This document shows, in pieces, positions 24,802-33,727 of a stretch of DNA of 46,664 nt. The DNA lies in NCBI GenBank assembly GCA_023379845.1, contig JAMCPG010000035.1:1-46664 (forward strand), in the 5' to 3' direction. The first letter of the stretch is position 1; every line of letters starts with the position of its first letter. Under the pieces are notes generated by a model that saw nothing but the letters and a program-made list of their open reading frames with translations, had not been told where the DNA came from and did not search any database. The translations under genes were made by a program, and so were the position numbers. This DNA comes from Thermoplasmatota archaeon. GTDB lineage: Archaea; Thermoplasmatota; Thermoplasmata; Thermoplasmatales; Thermoplasmataceae.

Positions 24802-27800
24802 ATGAATAAACGATTTTTGATTGTTTTGACGGCTTCGATAATGATCTTGTCATCCTTTGCTGTAGCTTTCGGAAGCAGCGTAGTCACTTTGAACACGAGT
24901 GAAAGATATTCGCCCCAGGGAAATACCGGGGGAGCATACGTGGGGGATCTGACAATATATGCTAATGGAACGGTAAATAATCCGAGCCTGGTATCAATAA
25001 CCGGGCACACATATACACTTCTTTCTGACTTAAATGGTACTGTTACTATAAGGAGCAACAATACAGTATTCAACGGAAATGGGTATACGGTTAACGGTAG
25101 GGGATCAATTGCACTGGAATCTTGTTACGTGAATGGGCTGGCAATTGAGAATCTAATGGTAAGGAATTCCACTACCGGTATATATTTTTATTTAGACACA
25201 AACTCGGTAGTTATGAATGATACACTGATAGGTTCTTCTACATTGAACGAAAATTTTGTTGATATTTCCCATTCTTCTGATGTTTCGGTGAAGTATAGCA
25301 ACTTCCTGTTGAATTCCACAGTAACCAGATCATACGGAATTTATGCTGGATGTGATGCGTCAGTGAACGTTTCCCACAACAAGTTCTCAGGGGCAACTTA
25401 TTATGATTTCGTTGATGCATATGCTGTCGGTCTGTTTTCAGCGTGGGGTAATACAATAATGTCCACTGACTCCTCTAGTTACGCATTTTATGTCGAATGT
25501 GGAGGGGCAGCGGACATGGGTTATAATTATGCAAATCATACTGAATATGGTATGTACTTTTATTGGCAGGAATATGCAACTACCACCCACAACCAGTTTT
25601 ACAATACTTCATATGGACTGTATTACGATTACGTAACAACCGTGAGGTCATACCATGACAGAGCCCTATATAGCAGTTCGGCAGCCATTTATATGGAATA
25701 TTCTGGAAATGGGCTTATTCAATACGGCAACTTCAGTGATTCATATTATGGTGCGGAGTTGTGTTATGATGCCAATGTCACCATAGCAAACTCAAATCTT
25801 TCAGCTGCTTCCGAATACGCTGTTTATACCTATGATGGTGCTAACTTGAACCTCTATAATGACATGTTAAGAATGTCACCTACAAGCACTTATTATTCAA
25901 TCTATACTGAATATATGTCAGGGTGGGTAAATCTCTCAGGGGATACAATATATATGCCTTCTGGAACAGGCGTGTACCTTTATTATTCACCACATTTCAA
26001 CGTTTTCAATTCATATATTAACGCAACAGACAATATCTATGCTGATACCTCAGTTCTGGGAGCAACCATATCAAACAATACTATGGAAACAATGAATGGT
26101 GGTTATACCTTCTACATGTATGGATACAGTTACTTCTTTAATTTTGTTTTCACAAACAACACCGTAAAATCACCAGGTTCAAAATATGCGGATTATGGTG
26201 TCTACGCATATTCATGTTATGCATCCAATAATGTGCTCATAAAGGACAATACTTTCAGCAACAGCGATAATTCAGTATATGTGTATTTTGCCTTGGAGAA
26301 CGGAGGTAGTGTTTCAGTCCAGAATAATACGTTTTTGAATACCACCGAAGCTATACAATTATATTACTACTCAACTGTCCAAGTAACGGGGAACTATATT
26401 CATAATGTCACAGACATTGGGATATGCGTTGAAGTAAAAAACGGTCAGTTAAATCTTTCTTACAATAAGGTTCAGGATAAACCTGGATCAGCCGGTTTCA
26501 GTTATGGAATAATCGCGTATTATGGAAATGCTGTTGTTTCTCATAATACCGTTTTGAACGGGGGTTCCAGTTCCGATGGAATATATATTTTTGAAAATAT
26601 TGACCCTTCAGTCTATGACAACTACGTCAATCACACAAATGATGCTTTTTATATCTATGAAAACAGTGGGATTTCATTCTTCGATAATGGAGCGGACAAT
26701 TCTACCTATGGACTGTACTCATATTATAACCACAACCTAACTTATTTCGGCAACACATTTAGCAACGATAACTATTCCCTTGAATCTTGTCTTGATTTTA
26801 TCGGATCTATCTTTGCAAATAACTTCGTGGACAGCCAATCTAACAGTCACTCGCTCTACTTCCTTTATCTGTATAAATCCTATGGAAACTTGACTTTTTA
26901 CCACAACAACTTCCTGAATGAAACCGTTAATTCAACTATACACGATTACTACGTCCCGAATCAGCAAATAAACATGAATGCACCATTTCCAGTTGGAGGA
27001 AACTACTGGTCAAATTATACAGGATCAGGCTACATTGGTATAGGAACTACTCCAATGCCAGTTGCCGGATCTCTTGTTGATTATTATCCGCTGACATCCA
27101 TGTGGACTTCTCCTACTGTGACGTTTGTCGAAACTGGCCTTCCGGTCGGTACCTCCTGGTCTGTATCAATGAACTCAGCGTTGAAGTCCTCAACCTCTGG
27201 AACAATAGTTTATTCACTAACAAATGGCTTTTACATGAAAGGCAGCTACTTGGTGTCAAATGTTCCTGGATATGTTGCCTCCAAGTATTTTGGAACTGTC
27301 GCACAAGACGATAAGAATGTTGTTATAACTGTGGCGTTCACTCCCTACACGTACAACGTTACATTTACGGAATCAAACCTTCATGCGGGAACCACATGGT
27401 CAGTAACTCTTAATGGTAACACAGAATCATCCGGCACTTCTGCCATATCTTTCAGCGTTTCAAATGGGACTTATAACTACTCTATCGGCTCTGTTTTGGG
27501 CTATCATACGGCATCTGCTGGAAACTTGACGGTCGATGGTGCTTCGTTAATAATGCCCGTTACATTCCAGCAGAACGAATATATCCTGACAGTCAAGGAA
27601 ACGGGCCTGCCTGCTGGGTATTCATGGATGTTTAACTTCAATGGCACACAGCTCGTCTCCTTTTCTGACATTATTTCCATACAGACTGCGTCAGGTACCT
27701 ACACCGTAAGCGCGACGGGACCATCTGGTTATTCCGTTTCGTTGTCACCAAGCGTGACTGTGAGCAATGAAAACACAACATTCAGTGTTACTTTCTCAGC

Positions 27801-28176
27801 GATCCCGGAGTACACCCTGCTTGTAACAGAAACTGGTCTTTCATCAGGATCTTCCTGGACCTTCATATTGAATGGACACACATATACAACTAACCTTTCT
27901 GCACTCAATGTCCAGGTAACCGCAGGGAGCTATACGATAAACGCTTCGGGCCCTTCAGGATATACAGTAACGTTGAAGGCAACCTCTGTGACGGTAACTG
28001 GAAACACTACATTGACCGTGAGCTTCAGTTCACAACATGCTTCATCATCTGGATCCATTTATGAGGGCCTTGGAATCGGCGTGGTGGTTGGGGGAGCTGT
28101 TGCTGCTCTAGGGGTAATGTTTGCAACTGGTACTGGAATATTCCGCAACATGAAAAAGGGTGCTAAATCTCCCTGA
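24802..28176 (+). CDS. Giant surface protein: NosD-like beta-helix plus four Ig-like repeats
   Basis: 1124 residues. A signal peptide (FLIVLTASIMILSSFAVAFG) is followed by a long right-handed parallel beta-helix region (about residues 75-740) made of short NosD/PbH1-like turns such as VSHNKFSGATYYDF, TISNNTMETMNGGYTFYMYG and VFTNNTVKS. Then come four tandem modules of about 77 residues starting at VTFVETGLPVGTSWSV, and a C-terminal membrane helix (IGVVVGGAVAALGVMFATGT) with a basic tail. Very rich in Asn, Ser, Thr and Tyr, with many glycosylation sequons. Beta-helix proteins of this kind often bind or cleave polysaccharides, but no catalytic residues can be named. Lower GC than housekeeping genes. 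Message probably leaderless (TTAATATATCC upstream). Confidence 0.88.
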   Translation: MNKRFLIVLTASIMILSSFAVAFGSSVVTLNTSERYSPQGNTGGAYVGDLTIYANGTVNNPSLVSITGHTYTLLSDLNGTVTIRSNNTVFNGNGYTVNGRGSIALESCYVNGLAIENLMVRNSTTGIYFYLDTNSVVMNDTLIGSSTLNENFVDISHSSDVSVKYSNFLLNSTVTRSYGIYAGCDASVNVSHNKFSGATYYDFVDAYAVGLFSAWGNTIMSTDSSSYAFYVECGGAADMGYNYANHTEYGMYFYWQEYATTTHNQFYNTSYGLYYDYVTTVRSYHDRALYSSSAAIYMEYSGNGLIQYGNFSDSYYGAELCYDANVTIANSNLSAASEYAVYTYDGANLNLYNDMLRMSPTSTYYSIYTEYMSGWVNLSGDTIYMPSGTGVYLYYSPHFNVFNSYINATDNIYADTSVLGATISNNTMETMNGGYTFYMYGYSYFFNFVFTNNTVKSPGSKYADYGVYAYSCYASNNVLIKDNTFSNSDNSVYVYFALENGGSVSVQNNTFLNTTEAIQLYYYSTVQVTGNYIHNVTDIGICVEVKNGQLNLSYNKVQDKPGSAGFSYGIIAYYGNAVVSHNTVLNGGSSSDGIYIFENIDPSVYDNYVNHTNDAFYIYENSGISFFDNGADNSTYGLYSYYNHNLTYFGNTFSNDNYSLESCLDFIGSIFANNFVDSQSNSHSLYFLYLYKSYGNLTFYHNNFLNETVNSTIHDYYVPNQQINMNAPFPVGGNYWSNYTGSGYIGIGTTPMPVAGSLVDYYPLTSMWTSPTVTFVETGLPVGTSWSVSMNSALKSSTSGTIVYSLTNGFYMKGSYLVSNVPGYVASKYFGTVAQDDKNVVITVAFTPYTYNVTFTESNLHAGTTWSVTLNGNTESSGTSAISFSVSNGTYNYSIGSVLGYHTASAGNLTVDGASLIMPVTFQQNEYILTVKETGLPAGYSWMFNFNGTQLVSFSDIISIQTASGTYTVSATGPSGYSVSLSPSVTVSNENTTFSVTFSAIPEYTLLVTETGLSSGSSWTFILNGHTYTTNLSALNVQVTAGSYTINASGPSGYTVTLKATSVTVTGNTTLTVSFSSQHASSSGSIYEGLGIGVVVGGAVAALGVMFATGTGIFRNMKKGAKSP
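27115..28030 (+). repeat. Four tandem GLPxGTxWSV-type modules within the surface protein
   Basis: Module starts near 27115, 27352, 27580 and 27811, spacing about 230 bases. Each begins with a strand then (E)TGLPxGxSWxxxxN or a variant and ends with NGTY/SGTYxxxxxxxxGY and a strand VTxTF-like. The DNA copies have diverged, so they are old duplications under protein-level selection. Confidence 0.8.
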
Positions 28177-28182
28177 TCTCAA

Positions 28183-28189
28183 TTTTTTT
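28183..28189 (+). terminator. T-run terminator of the giant surface protein gene
   Basis: Seven T residues begin seven bases after the TGA stop (28174-28176), typical of archaeal intrinsic termination. A further palindrome TTTTTAT-T-ATAAAAA lies at 28238-28252. Confidence 0.5.
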
Positions 28190-28331
28190 ATAAGCTAAAA
28201 AAAATGAGGCGATGAGTCTCTTGAAATTTTGCAGGAATTTTTATTATAAAAATGCCTATCTAATTTTTATTTGCAGAATTAAAAAAATGAAATTTTTATA
28301 GATATAAAAAATCAGTATATTTGTTGGGAAC

Positions 28332-28823
28332 CTAGTTGTCCTTAGACTTCAGCTTCTCCAGCAGGTGGTTTAGTGACTCAGCTAGTTTCTCCAGCGCATC
28401 TATGCTGTCTTGCGCCTGATCCGGCACGTCGTTGAAGTAGTTCACGTAATTCTCTATCTCGTTGATCATGTCAATGACGGTGTTCGGTCCCCCTCTTCCT
28501 CCGAAACCCCTCATAACCTCTCTTCTGTAAGAGATTTCCTGCTTGCCTGCTTCTGTTATAGCATACGATCCATTTTCATTTCGATTGACTAGGTTCAACG
28601 ATTCAAGATGCCTGAGCAGGGGGTATATTGAGCCTGGACTTGGTTTCCACCTGTCCATTGTCTTTTCAGCTATTGCCGACATTATTTCCGAACCCTTCAT
28701 TGGCTTGTCGTTGAGGAGTTCAAGGACATAATGCCTCAGACCCCTGAAACCGACTCCTCCCATGAACCCGCGCCTTCTATGCCCACCATGCATTCCTTCT
28801 CCGTGTTCGTTATATCCATACAT
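28332..28823 (-). CDS. PadR family transcriptional regulator
   Basis: About 163 residues from the ATG at 28821-28823 (MYGYNEHGEG); a longer start at 28835 is less likely. A His/Gly/Arg-rich N-terminal stretch (GMHGGHRRRGFMGG) precedes the PadR winged helix: LRHYVLELLNDKPMKGSEIM, PSPGSIYPLLRHLESLNLV and SYAITEAGKQEI. A C-terminal coiled coil (DALEKLAESLNHLLEKLKSK) would form the dimer. The His-rich start could bind metal; that is speculation. Upstream palindromes overlap its promoter, suggesting autoregulation. Confidence 0.9.
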   Translation of the reverse strand: MYGYNEHGEGMHGGHRRRGFMGGVGFRGLRHYVLELLNDKPMKGSEIMSAIAEKTMDRWKPSPGSIYPLLRHLESLNLVNRNENGSYAITEAGKQEISYRREVMRGFGGRGGPNTVIDMINEIENYVNYFNDVPDQAQDSIDALEKLAESLNHLLEKLKSKDN

Positions 28824-28835
28824 AACTATCAACAC

Positions 28836-28884
28836 TATATCGCTTTCCGATATTAATACGTATCGAATTTCGATATTTTCGAAA
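28836..28884. promoter_or_regulatory. Candidate PadR operators
   Basis: Three inverted repeats built from the same half-site lie in the divergent promoter region: ATATCG-CTTTC-CGATAT (28837-28853), TATCGAA-T-TTCGATA (28861-28875) and TTTCG-ATATTTT-CGAAA (28868-28884). The first covers the probable padR TATA box (minus ATTAATATC, about 28848-28856). Dyads of this size suit a dimeric winged-helix protein. The link to this PadR is inferred from position. Confidence 0.6.
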
Positions 28885-28930
28885 AAGTGCGAATGAGAGG
28901 TTAAATATTAGATATAATTAGGCGGCATGC

Positions 28931-29110
28931 TTGATAGACTGCGAAGATTTTGGTGAAATAGTGATTTATAATAGAAAGGGGAGCCAGAAAACATTGGATC
29001 ATGAAGCCACAGTTGCACTGTGCAGGAAAGCACAGGAAGAAGGAGTAGGCATTGAGGATATAATAAAGAGAGAGATAGAACCTGATCTGAAGATGATTAA
29101 GTTTCTCTAA
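28931..29110 (+). CDS. 59-residue hypothetical protein, TTG start, divergent from padR
   Basis: The frame opens after TAG 28919-28921. The best start is TTG 28931, giving MIDCEDFGEIVIYNRKGSQK and ending IEPDLKMIKFL. The composition is that of a small soluble alpha/beta protein: a strand EIVIYN, a helix DHEATVALCRKAQEEG, then IEDIIKREIEPDL. A TATA-like TTAAATATTA (28902-28911) is about 25 bases upstream, so a leaderless TTG message is likely. It shares the intergenic operators with padR and may belong to its regulon. No family recognised. Confidence 0.6.
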   Translation: MIDCEDFGEIVIYNRKGSQKTLDHEATVALCRKAQEEGVGIEDIIKREIEPDLKMIKFL

Positions 29111-29528
29111 TCTCCTGTTATTCAGGATGTGCACTTGATATTTAGTTGAGCAAACGCTTTCCTGCATTCTTCCCTTGTTGCTAAATCGGTGTAAAGGACT
29201 GCATTGGCGCTTTAATTGTAATAATCAAGATATTCTTCTGGCAATACTGGAACAGATGTTGGTGATATGCCTGGGAACAATAGTGAAGTTATATAATGCC
29301 GACTGGGACTGGCGAGAAAAATAACGCTAGCTGTTTTTCTGGTAGATTGGCAACTGATATAATATTGAATGTTATGAGCAATATTGGGTTATTCACTTCG
29401 GACTACTGTTTAATAATTCTTATTTAGTTTGTATTAGGGCTTCTTTCGGGATTTTCTTTCTTGCTATGGCTAATATTCCTCATCTCTAGAAACTGATGTT
29501 AGGAGTGAGAGCATTAAGAGTCATGTAT
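29111..29528. other. Intergenic, AT-rich, possible gene debris
   Basis: No intact gene. On the minus strand two adjacent short frames, one ending VLPEEYLDYYN and the next reading ANAVLYTDLATREECRKAFA, are separated only by a TAA and look protein-like, so this may be the eroded end of a lost gene. Evidence is too thin to call a pseudogene. Confidence 0.3.
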
Positions 29529-30992
29529 CTATCTTCTCCTTTTAAAGACAACTGCTGCAGTAATAATGAAAAGAATAATTGCTATTGCCAAAATACTGCC
29601 GTAGTAATTTGAAAGAAATTTGAGGGTCTCAGTTGAGAAGGTTTCATTGTAGTTCATTATTTCTTTGACCGTAACACCATTTATTCTGAAGGAACCTGAC
29701 GTGTTGGATGTTACATATCCTGAGACGGGATTGGTCAGGAAGAAATAAGATCCATTTTGAAGGGAAAAAGTTATTGTGTTTAATGGAGAAGACTCAGTTT
29801 TGTTGCAAATAGTAACTGACCATTCCGTTCCGTGAGGGAGACCTGTTTCGCTAAAAATTACAGGAAAAGGAGTAATTGCATTTTTGTCTGTTGAAAGTAC
29901 ACTCAGAGTTCCAGAGCCGCAATTTGCGACATACAAATAACCATTTGATGGATCGAAAACAACCGAGGAGTCAGTTGATCCAACTTCTATGTTGCCGACC
30001 ACAGCGTTTGTTGACCCATTTATTACAGAGACATAATTTGAACCGGCATTAGCAACGTAGATGAGCCCATTTAGAGGATCAAAACATGCATCAATGGGCC
30101 TTTTACCTGCGTCAACGTTTCCAATAACTGTGTTTGTTGATCCATTTATCACTGAAACTTTATCGCAAAAAAAATCTGGAACATATATATCTCCATTGAT
30201 CCCATCAAGTGCTGCTTGACCGGGAGATGCAAGAACATGAATGCTTCTTATTGAATTATTAGCCGAAGGATTTATAACCAATATCTTTTCCCCAATTGAA
30301 TTAGAAAGATATAGATTTCCGTTGAACCGGTCAAACATAATAGAGCCGCAGCAATATTGCCCCACATCGATGTTCCCCGTTATTCTATTTGTGGAAGCAT
30401 TCATAACCGTGACAACACTGGAGGAACAGTAGGAAAGGTAAATATTTCCATTCAATGGATCAAAGGTGCCACTAAATGGATTATTTTTTGTCAAAACGTC
30501 AGATATTACGTGATTTGTGGTTGCATTAATGATTGCTAGTGAAGTATAACCGCAATCGCTGTATATGTATCGATTTATGGGATCAACCATAAAAAAGTGG
30601 GAGAAAGACGGAAGGCAGCAATCACTAATTACGGTGTTTGAGGAGCCATTGACGATCCAGTAACATCGACCATGAAAATTATCAATATAAATATGGTTAT
30701 TCAGCGGATCCAGAAATTCTTGTCTTGGCCCTTCTCCAAGTGAACCTTTGTTACCGCTTATGAGTGTGTTATTGTACAACAGTAACGTATATTTTACATA
30801 GCCGGAATTATATGATAAGCTACTATTCACGCTGTTGGATTTCAATTGATCAATGAAACTTGTACCTTGAATATTATTTGTATGAATAACACCAACGCAT
30901 GGAGATAATAATACTAAGATGAACGCTGCGGAAACAAAAGCGGCAATGATTTTAATTAAAAACTTTGCATTAATTCTCACTTTTCCAAGCAT
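29529..30992 (-). CDS. Surface protein with seven-bladed YVTN/YncE-type propeller
   Basis: About 487 residues from the ATG at 30990-30992 (MLGKVRINAKFLIK), preferred over an upstream start at 31058 because it puts the signal peptide (FLIKIIAAFVSAAFILVLLS) at the N terminus. Seven repeats of about 42 residues with FDPLNGxIYVxNxxSxxVxVIN and NTVIGxIxVG patterns predict a seven-bladed beta propeller of the archaeal surface-layer YVTN group. Then one module FSETGLPHGTEWSV, as in the giant protein, and a C-terminal membrane helix ILAIAIILFIITAAVVFKRR. Exported and membrane-anchored, probably an adhesion or cell-contact protein. Confidence 0.87.
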   Translation of the reverse strand: MLGKVRINAKFLIKIIAAFVSAAFILVLLSPCVGVIHTNNIQGTSFIDQLKSNSVNSSLSYNSGYVKYTLLLYNNTLISGNKGSLGEGPRQEFLDPLNNHIYIDNFHGRCYWIVNGSSNTVISDCCLPSFSHFFMVDPINRYIYSDCGYTSLAIINATTNHVISDVLTKNNPFSGTFDPLNGNIYLSYCSSSVVTVMNASTNRITGNIDVGQYCCGSIMFDRFNGNLYLSNSIGEKILVINPSANNSIRSIHVLASPGQAALDGINGDIYVPDFFCDKVSVINGSTNTVIGNVDAGKRPIDACFDPLNGLIYVANAGSNYVSVINGSTNAVVGNIEVGSTDSSVVFDPSNGYLYVANCGSGTLSVLSTDKNAITPFPVIFSETGLPHGTEWSVTICNKTESSPLNTITFSLQNGSYFFLTNPVSGYVTSNTSGSFRINGVTVKEIMNYNETFSTETLKFLSNYYGSILAIAIILFIITAAVVFKRRR

Positions 30993-31204
30993 AATGGTCC
31001 TTCGTTCTATACCTATTTCAAAATATAAAACATTTCGATCGTCCATTAAAAAAACCATGTTTTTAACAAATTCTATCCCATCAAATACTTATTCGATAAA
31101 ATTTGTCGGCAGAAAATTTATCCTTTGACAATTTGTTAATTATATTAATTATATTATACTTATAATATTCTAAGAAGCAGAAAAACATTGAACTATTAGA
31201 AGTA

Positions 31205-31277
<73 letters not shown>

Positions 31278-31371
31278 GCTGCAAGTCAGCCGATGTTAAA
31301 TCGTTATTTAATTTCTTTGACATGAATGACACGATCATAAAATATATGGAGATATGCATATGCTCTATAGA

Positions 31372-32601
31372 ATGGATGAAAAGTCGCCCGTGCAGAAGAG
31401 CCATGCTGATATTGGCACGATCCAGCCATACCTGCTTTCTTTTCTGTCAGGCTCTGTGATTGCGCTGTCTTACGTATTCCTGCCCCTGAGGATAATATCC
31501 GCAGGAAACATAGATTACGACGCTATGGGCATAACAATATTTGTCTTCCTGCTGTTTTTTTTAATATGCAGGGTACCCAGCGTATTGATGGCTGCATCCG
31601 AATACAGGAATTTTGCCTCTCCAACGGCTTTTATCCTGCTTTCAGCTTCCATGTACGAGCTTTACACAGCAACCGTTCTGGAGCAGTATCTCCTTTGCGG
31701 GATTGCTTTAGGTGCTGCAATGTCTTTTTCAGTGGTTGCGATAAGCGTAAAGCTCTCGGAAAGCTACAGCAGCTCAAAGATAAGCTTCAGGAAATCACTG
31801 GCTTTGCTGCTTGGAGCCGTATCTTTTCCGTTGACGCTGGGATTTGAGGTCCTAACGAACATACCGTACCTTAGCCTTATGTTTTATCTTGTCTTGATAC
31901 TGCTTGTCATAGGCGGCATATTCCTTGCACAGGCCTTTATAGGTTTCTACCGTAAGAACGCCAGGCCGAGAAGGGATGACATGTTTGTCATAATTTCCAA
32001 GACCTTTGCACCGCTCAGGATGCTTTCAAATATAAGCATGAAGGGATATTTCCTGAGCACGCTTCTCATTGACACGTTATTCGTTTTTTCCGCGTGGTCC
32101 GTGATTATATACCTTCCATACTACTCATATGAGCTGCTGAATTCCATCTCAAGCCTTCTTGTAACTTTTACGATAGTGTCGCTGTTCTACCTTGGAATGA
32201 GATATGCCGGCCAAAGATTGAAATCGGACGGATTCAGGTTTGCCTCGTATTTTTTCAGGCCGGTCGCATTTATCGTCGCCTTCTTCATGCTGTCTCTAGC
32301 AAATTCGTTTAACCTCATTCTTTACGCGCTTCTCGTCCTTGCTTCCGTGGGTATATTTGAGGAGGGGACAAAGCAGTTTGTCGAATTCTCGTTCAATAAG
32401 GATGACAGGGTGATTGTCCGGAGGGCATCTCAATTGCTCAGGGCCCCATTTGTCGTTCTCGCACCATTGTTCTCTTATGAGTTCTTCTCCATTTCCACTT
32501 CACTGGGATTTGCATCGGCAATTATACCCGCTGCAATTTCACTTCTTGTTTCAACGTTCGTTGTAAGTAACAACCCATCGAGGGTTTTCACTCCTGGCTG
32601 A
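31372..32601 (+). CDS. Polytopic membrane protein, MFS-like transporter
   Basis: About 409 residues from ATG 31372 (MDEKSPVQKS); an earlier in-frame ATG at 31354 is possible. Roughly 11-12 hydrophobic helices, with a central basic loop (FYRKNARPRRDD) between two halves, the layout of major facilitator transporters. The usual MFS A-loop signature is weak, so substrate and even family are uncertain. It stands alone beside tRNA-Phe and converges with the methyltransferase gene. Confidence 0.65.
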   Translation: MDEKSPVQKSHADIGTIQPYLLSFLSGSVIALSYVFLPLRIISAGNIDYDAMGITIFVFLLFFLICRVPSVLMAASEYRNFASPTAFILLSASMYELYTATVLEQYLLCGIALGAAMSFSVVAISVKLSESYSSSKISFRKSLALLLGAVSFPLTLGFEVLTNIPYLSLMFYLVLILLVIGGIFLAQAFIGFYRKNARPRRDDMFVIISKTFAPLRMLSNISMKGYFLSTLLIDTLFVFSAWSVIIYLPYYSYELLNSISSLLVTFTIVSLFYLGMRYAGQRLKSDGFRFASYFFRPVAFIVAFFMLSLANSFNLILYALLVLASVGIFEEGTKQFVEFSFNKDDRVIVRRASQLLRAPFVVLAPLFSYEFFSISTSLGFASAIIPAAISLLVSTFVVSNNPSRVFTPG

Positions 32602-32624
32602 AAGTTGTCCCATATAAGCAAAAG

Positions 32625-33236
32625 TCAAGTGGCACTGAATTTAACGGTAACCAGTTTTCCGGATATCTCATAGCTTTTCTTAAATCCGGGTATGTTCATG
32701 GCTTCGATATCCTTCATACTAATACCATGCTGGCGCACACCGCTATCTTCCTTATCCGGATTGGCGATAAAATTTTCATAGATTAGAAGGTTCCCCGCCG
32801 GAAGGTATTTTCCGGCGAGATCATAAAGATCTTTTGTTCCGTCTGACCAGTGATGATAAGACAGGGAAGAGAACAACAGGTCAAATTTTTCTGTGGTGCT
32901 GATGCTGCTGCTTTTACCAACCTCGCTTTTAACCCTTGCTGAAAGGGATAATCGCTCGAACCTCTTATTTGCGATCTTCACCATGGTACTGGAAGGATCC
33001 ACGCACAGGATTTTAGCTAGAGGCAATTTCTGCGCTATTAGTGCAGCTGCGATTCCCGGCCCGCTGCCTACCTCAAGAATCGATGAGGGATTGAGTGAAA
33101 CAATATCTTCCAGGGCTTTCGAATAAACTTTCTTGTGCCGTAGGGATAGAGAGGCCATGAGAGCATAGAATCTGGCAAGTATAGGCCCGAATTCTTCCTT
33201 TTCGTCATTTGATTTTCGTTCGCAGCCCGTTGCCAT
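32625..33236 (-). CDS. Class I SAM-dependent methyltransferase
   Basis: About 203 residues from the ATG at 33234-33236 (MATGCERKSNDEKEE); the frame extends further upstream, but that part crosses the promoter. Motif I is SSILEVGSGPGIAAALIA, the acidic loop ILCVDPSSTM, and motif IV-like DLLFSSLSYHHWSDG. The family is the broad UbiE/Methyltransf_11 group and the substrate is unknown. The promoter contains sequence also found in the candidate PadR operators. Confidence 0.8.
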   Translation of the reverse strand: MATGCERKSNDEKEEFGPILARFYALMASLSLRHKKVYSKALEDIVSLNPSSILEVGSGPGIAAALIAQKLPLAKILCVDPSSTMVKIANKRFERLSLSARVKSEVGKSSSISTTEKFDLLFSSLSYHHWSDGTKDLYDLAGKYLPAGNLLIYENFIANPDKEDSGVRQHGISMKDIEAMNIPGFKKSYEISGKLVTVKFSAT

Positions 33237-33245
33237 TTTTTTCTC

Positions 33246-33272
33246 AATTCGATATTGAAAAGCGATATAAAG
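33246..33272 (-). promoter_or_regulatory. Methyltransferase promoter with PadR-like half-sites
   Basis: Minus-strand CTTTATATCGC (33262-33272) is the likely TATA box, about 31 bases before the ATG. It is part of TATATCGCTTT, identical to 28836-28846 at padR, and is followed by TATCGAATT (plus 33246-33254), identical to 28861-28869. Confidence 0.5.
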
Positions 33273-33568
33273 ATAGCTCAGATCAGCAGTTATCCGGCGA
33301 ATGAGCATCAGCAAGATCTAATCTAAAATGTTTTACCAAACATCAATTTTAATTCATAGGAGTCAGGAAATGTTGACTTATTCGCACAAAGAAAAATTAC
33401 TCTGATCCTGGGGTGACTTCGAAAGGTTGGAACAATCCCGTAAAGGTTAATGGAATGTGAGTTTTCTGCAAGCTTCCTGATTGATGGTTAAGAGTTTATT
33501 ACTTCGACCGAAAGAAGAGTGATAATGGTAGATCAGGATGAAGTGCATTTACAGATTTTACCGGCACA

Positions 33569-33727
33569 TCAACCTTTCAGGCAATCAGGACACACACAGT
33601 CGTTTGTAACTTTAGATATGTATTCCCTCCTTTCTTTTGTGATCGAAATGAAAGTGCACCAGCATAATTCAGGTGAGCCACAAACAAAGGATTTATTGCA
33701 TATGCCGCAAGTTACTGTTCTTGACAC
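33569..33727 (-). CDS. Cysteine-rich CWC-type small protein
   Basis: A GTG-start frame of 52 residues: MSRTVTCGICNKSFVCGSPE then LCWCTFIS and a C-terminal CVCPDCLKG. The cysteine order CxxC ... C ... CWC ... CxCPxCL is that of the cysteine-rich CWC family (small putative zinc proteins of unknown function, best known from bacteria). Eight cysteines in 52 residues suggest one or two zinc sites. A better-placed leaderless ATG (33764-33766, 26 bases from a TATA-like element at 33783-33800) reads MGKSFRTRLP then TGA (33734-33736) in the same frame as this protein, so translation may re-initiate at the GTG or the gene may be damaged. Confidence 0.7.
   Translation of the reverse strand: MSRTVTCGICNKSFVCGSPELCWCTFISITKERREYISKVTNDCVCPDCLKG

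Noticed and set aside
24802-27060. Repetitive Asn/Tyr-rich coding DNA considered as a DNA repeat or CRISPR-like array
   Set aside because: No regular DNA repeat units or spacers; it is degenerate beta-helix protein repetition.
28901-29167. 88-codon minus-strand frame
   Set aside because: It is antisense to the 59-residue gene, which has the better promoter and composition.
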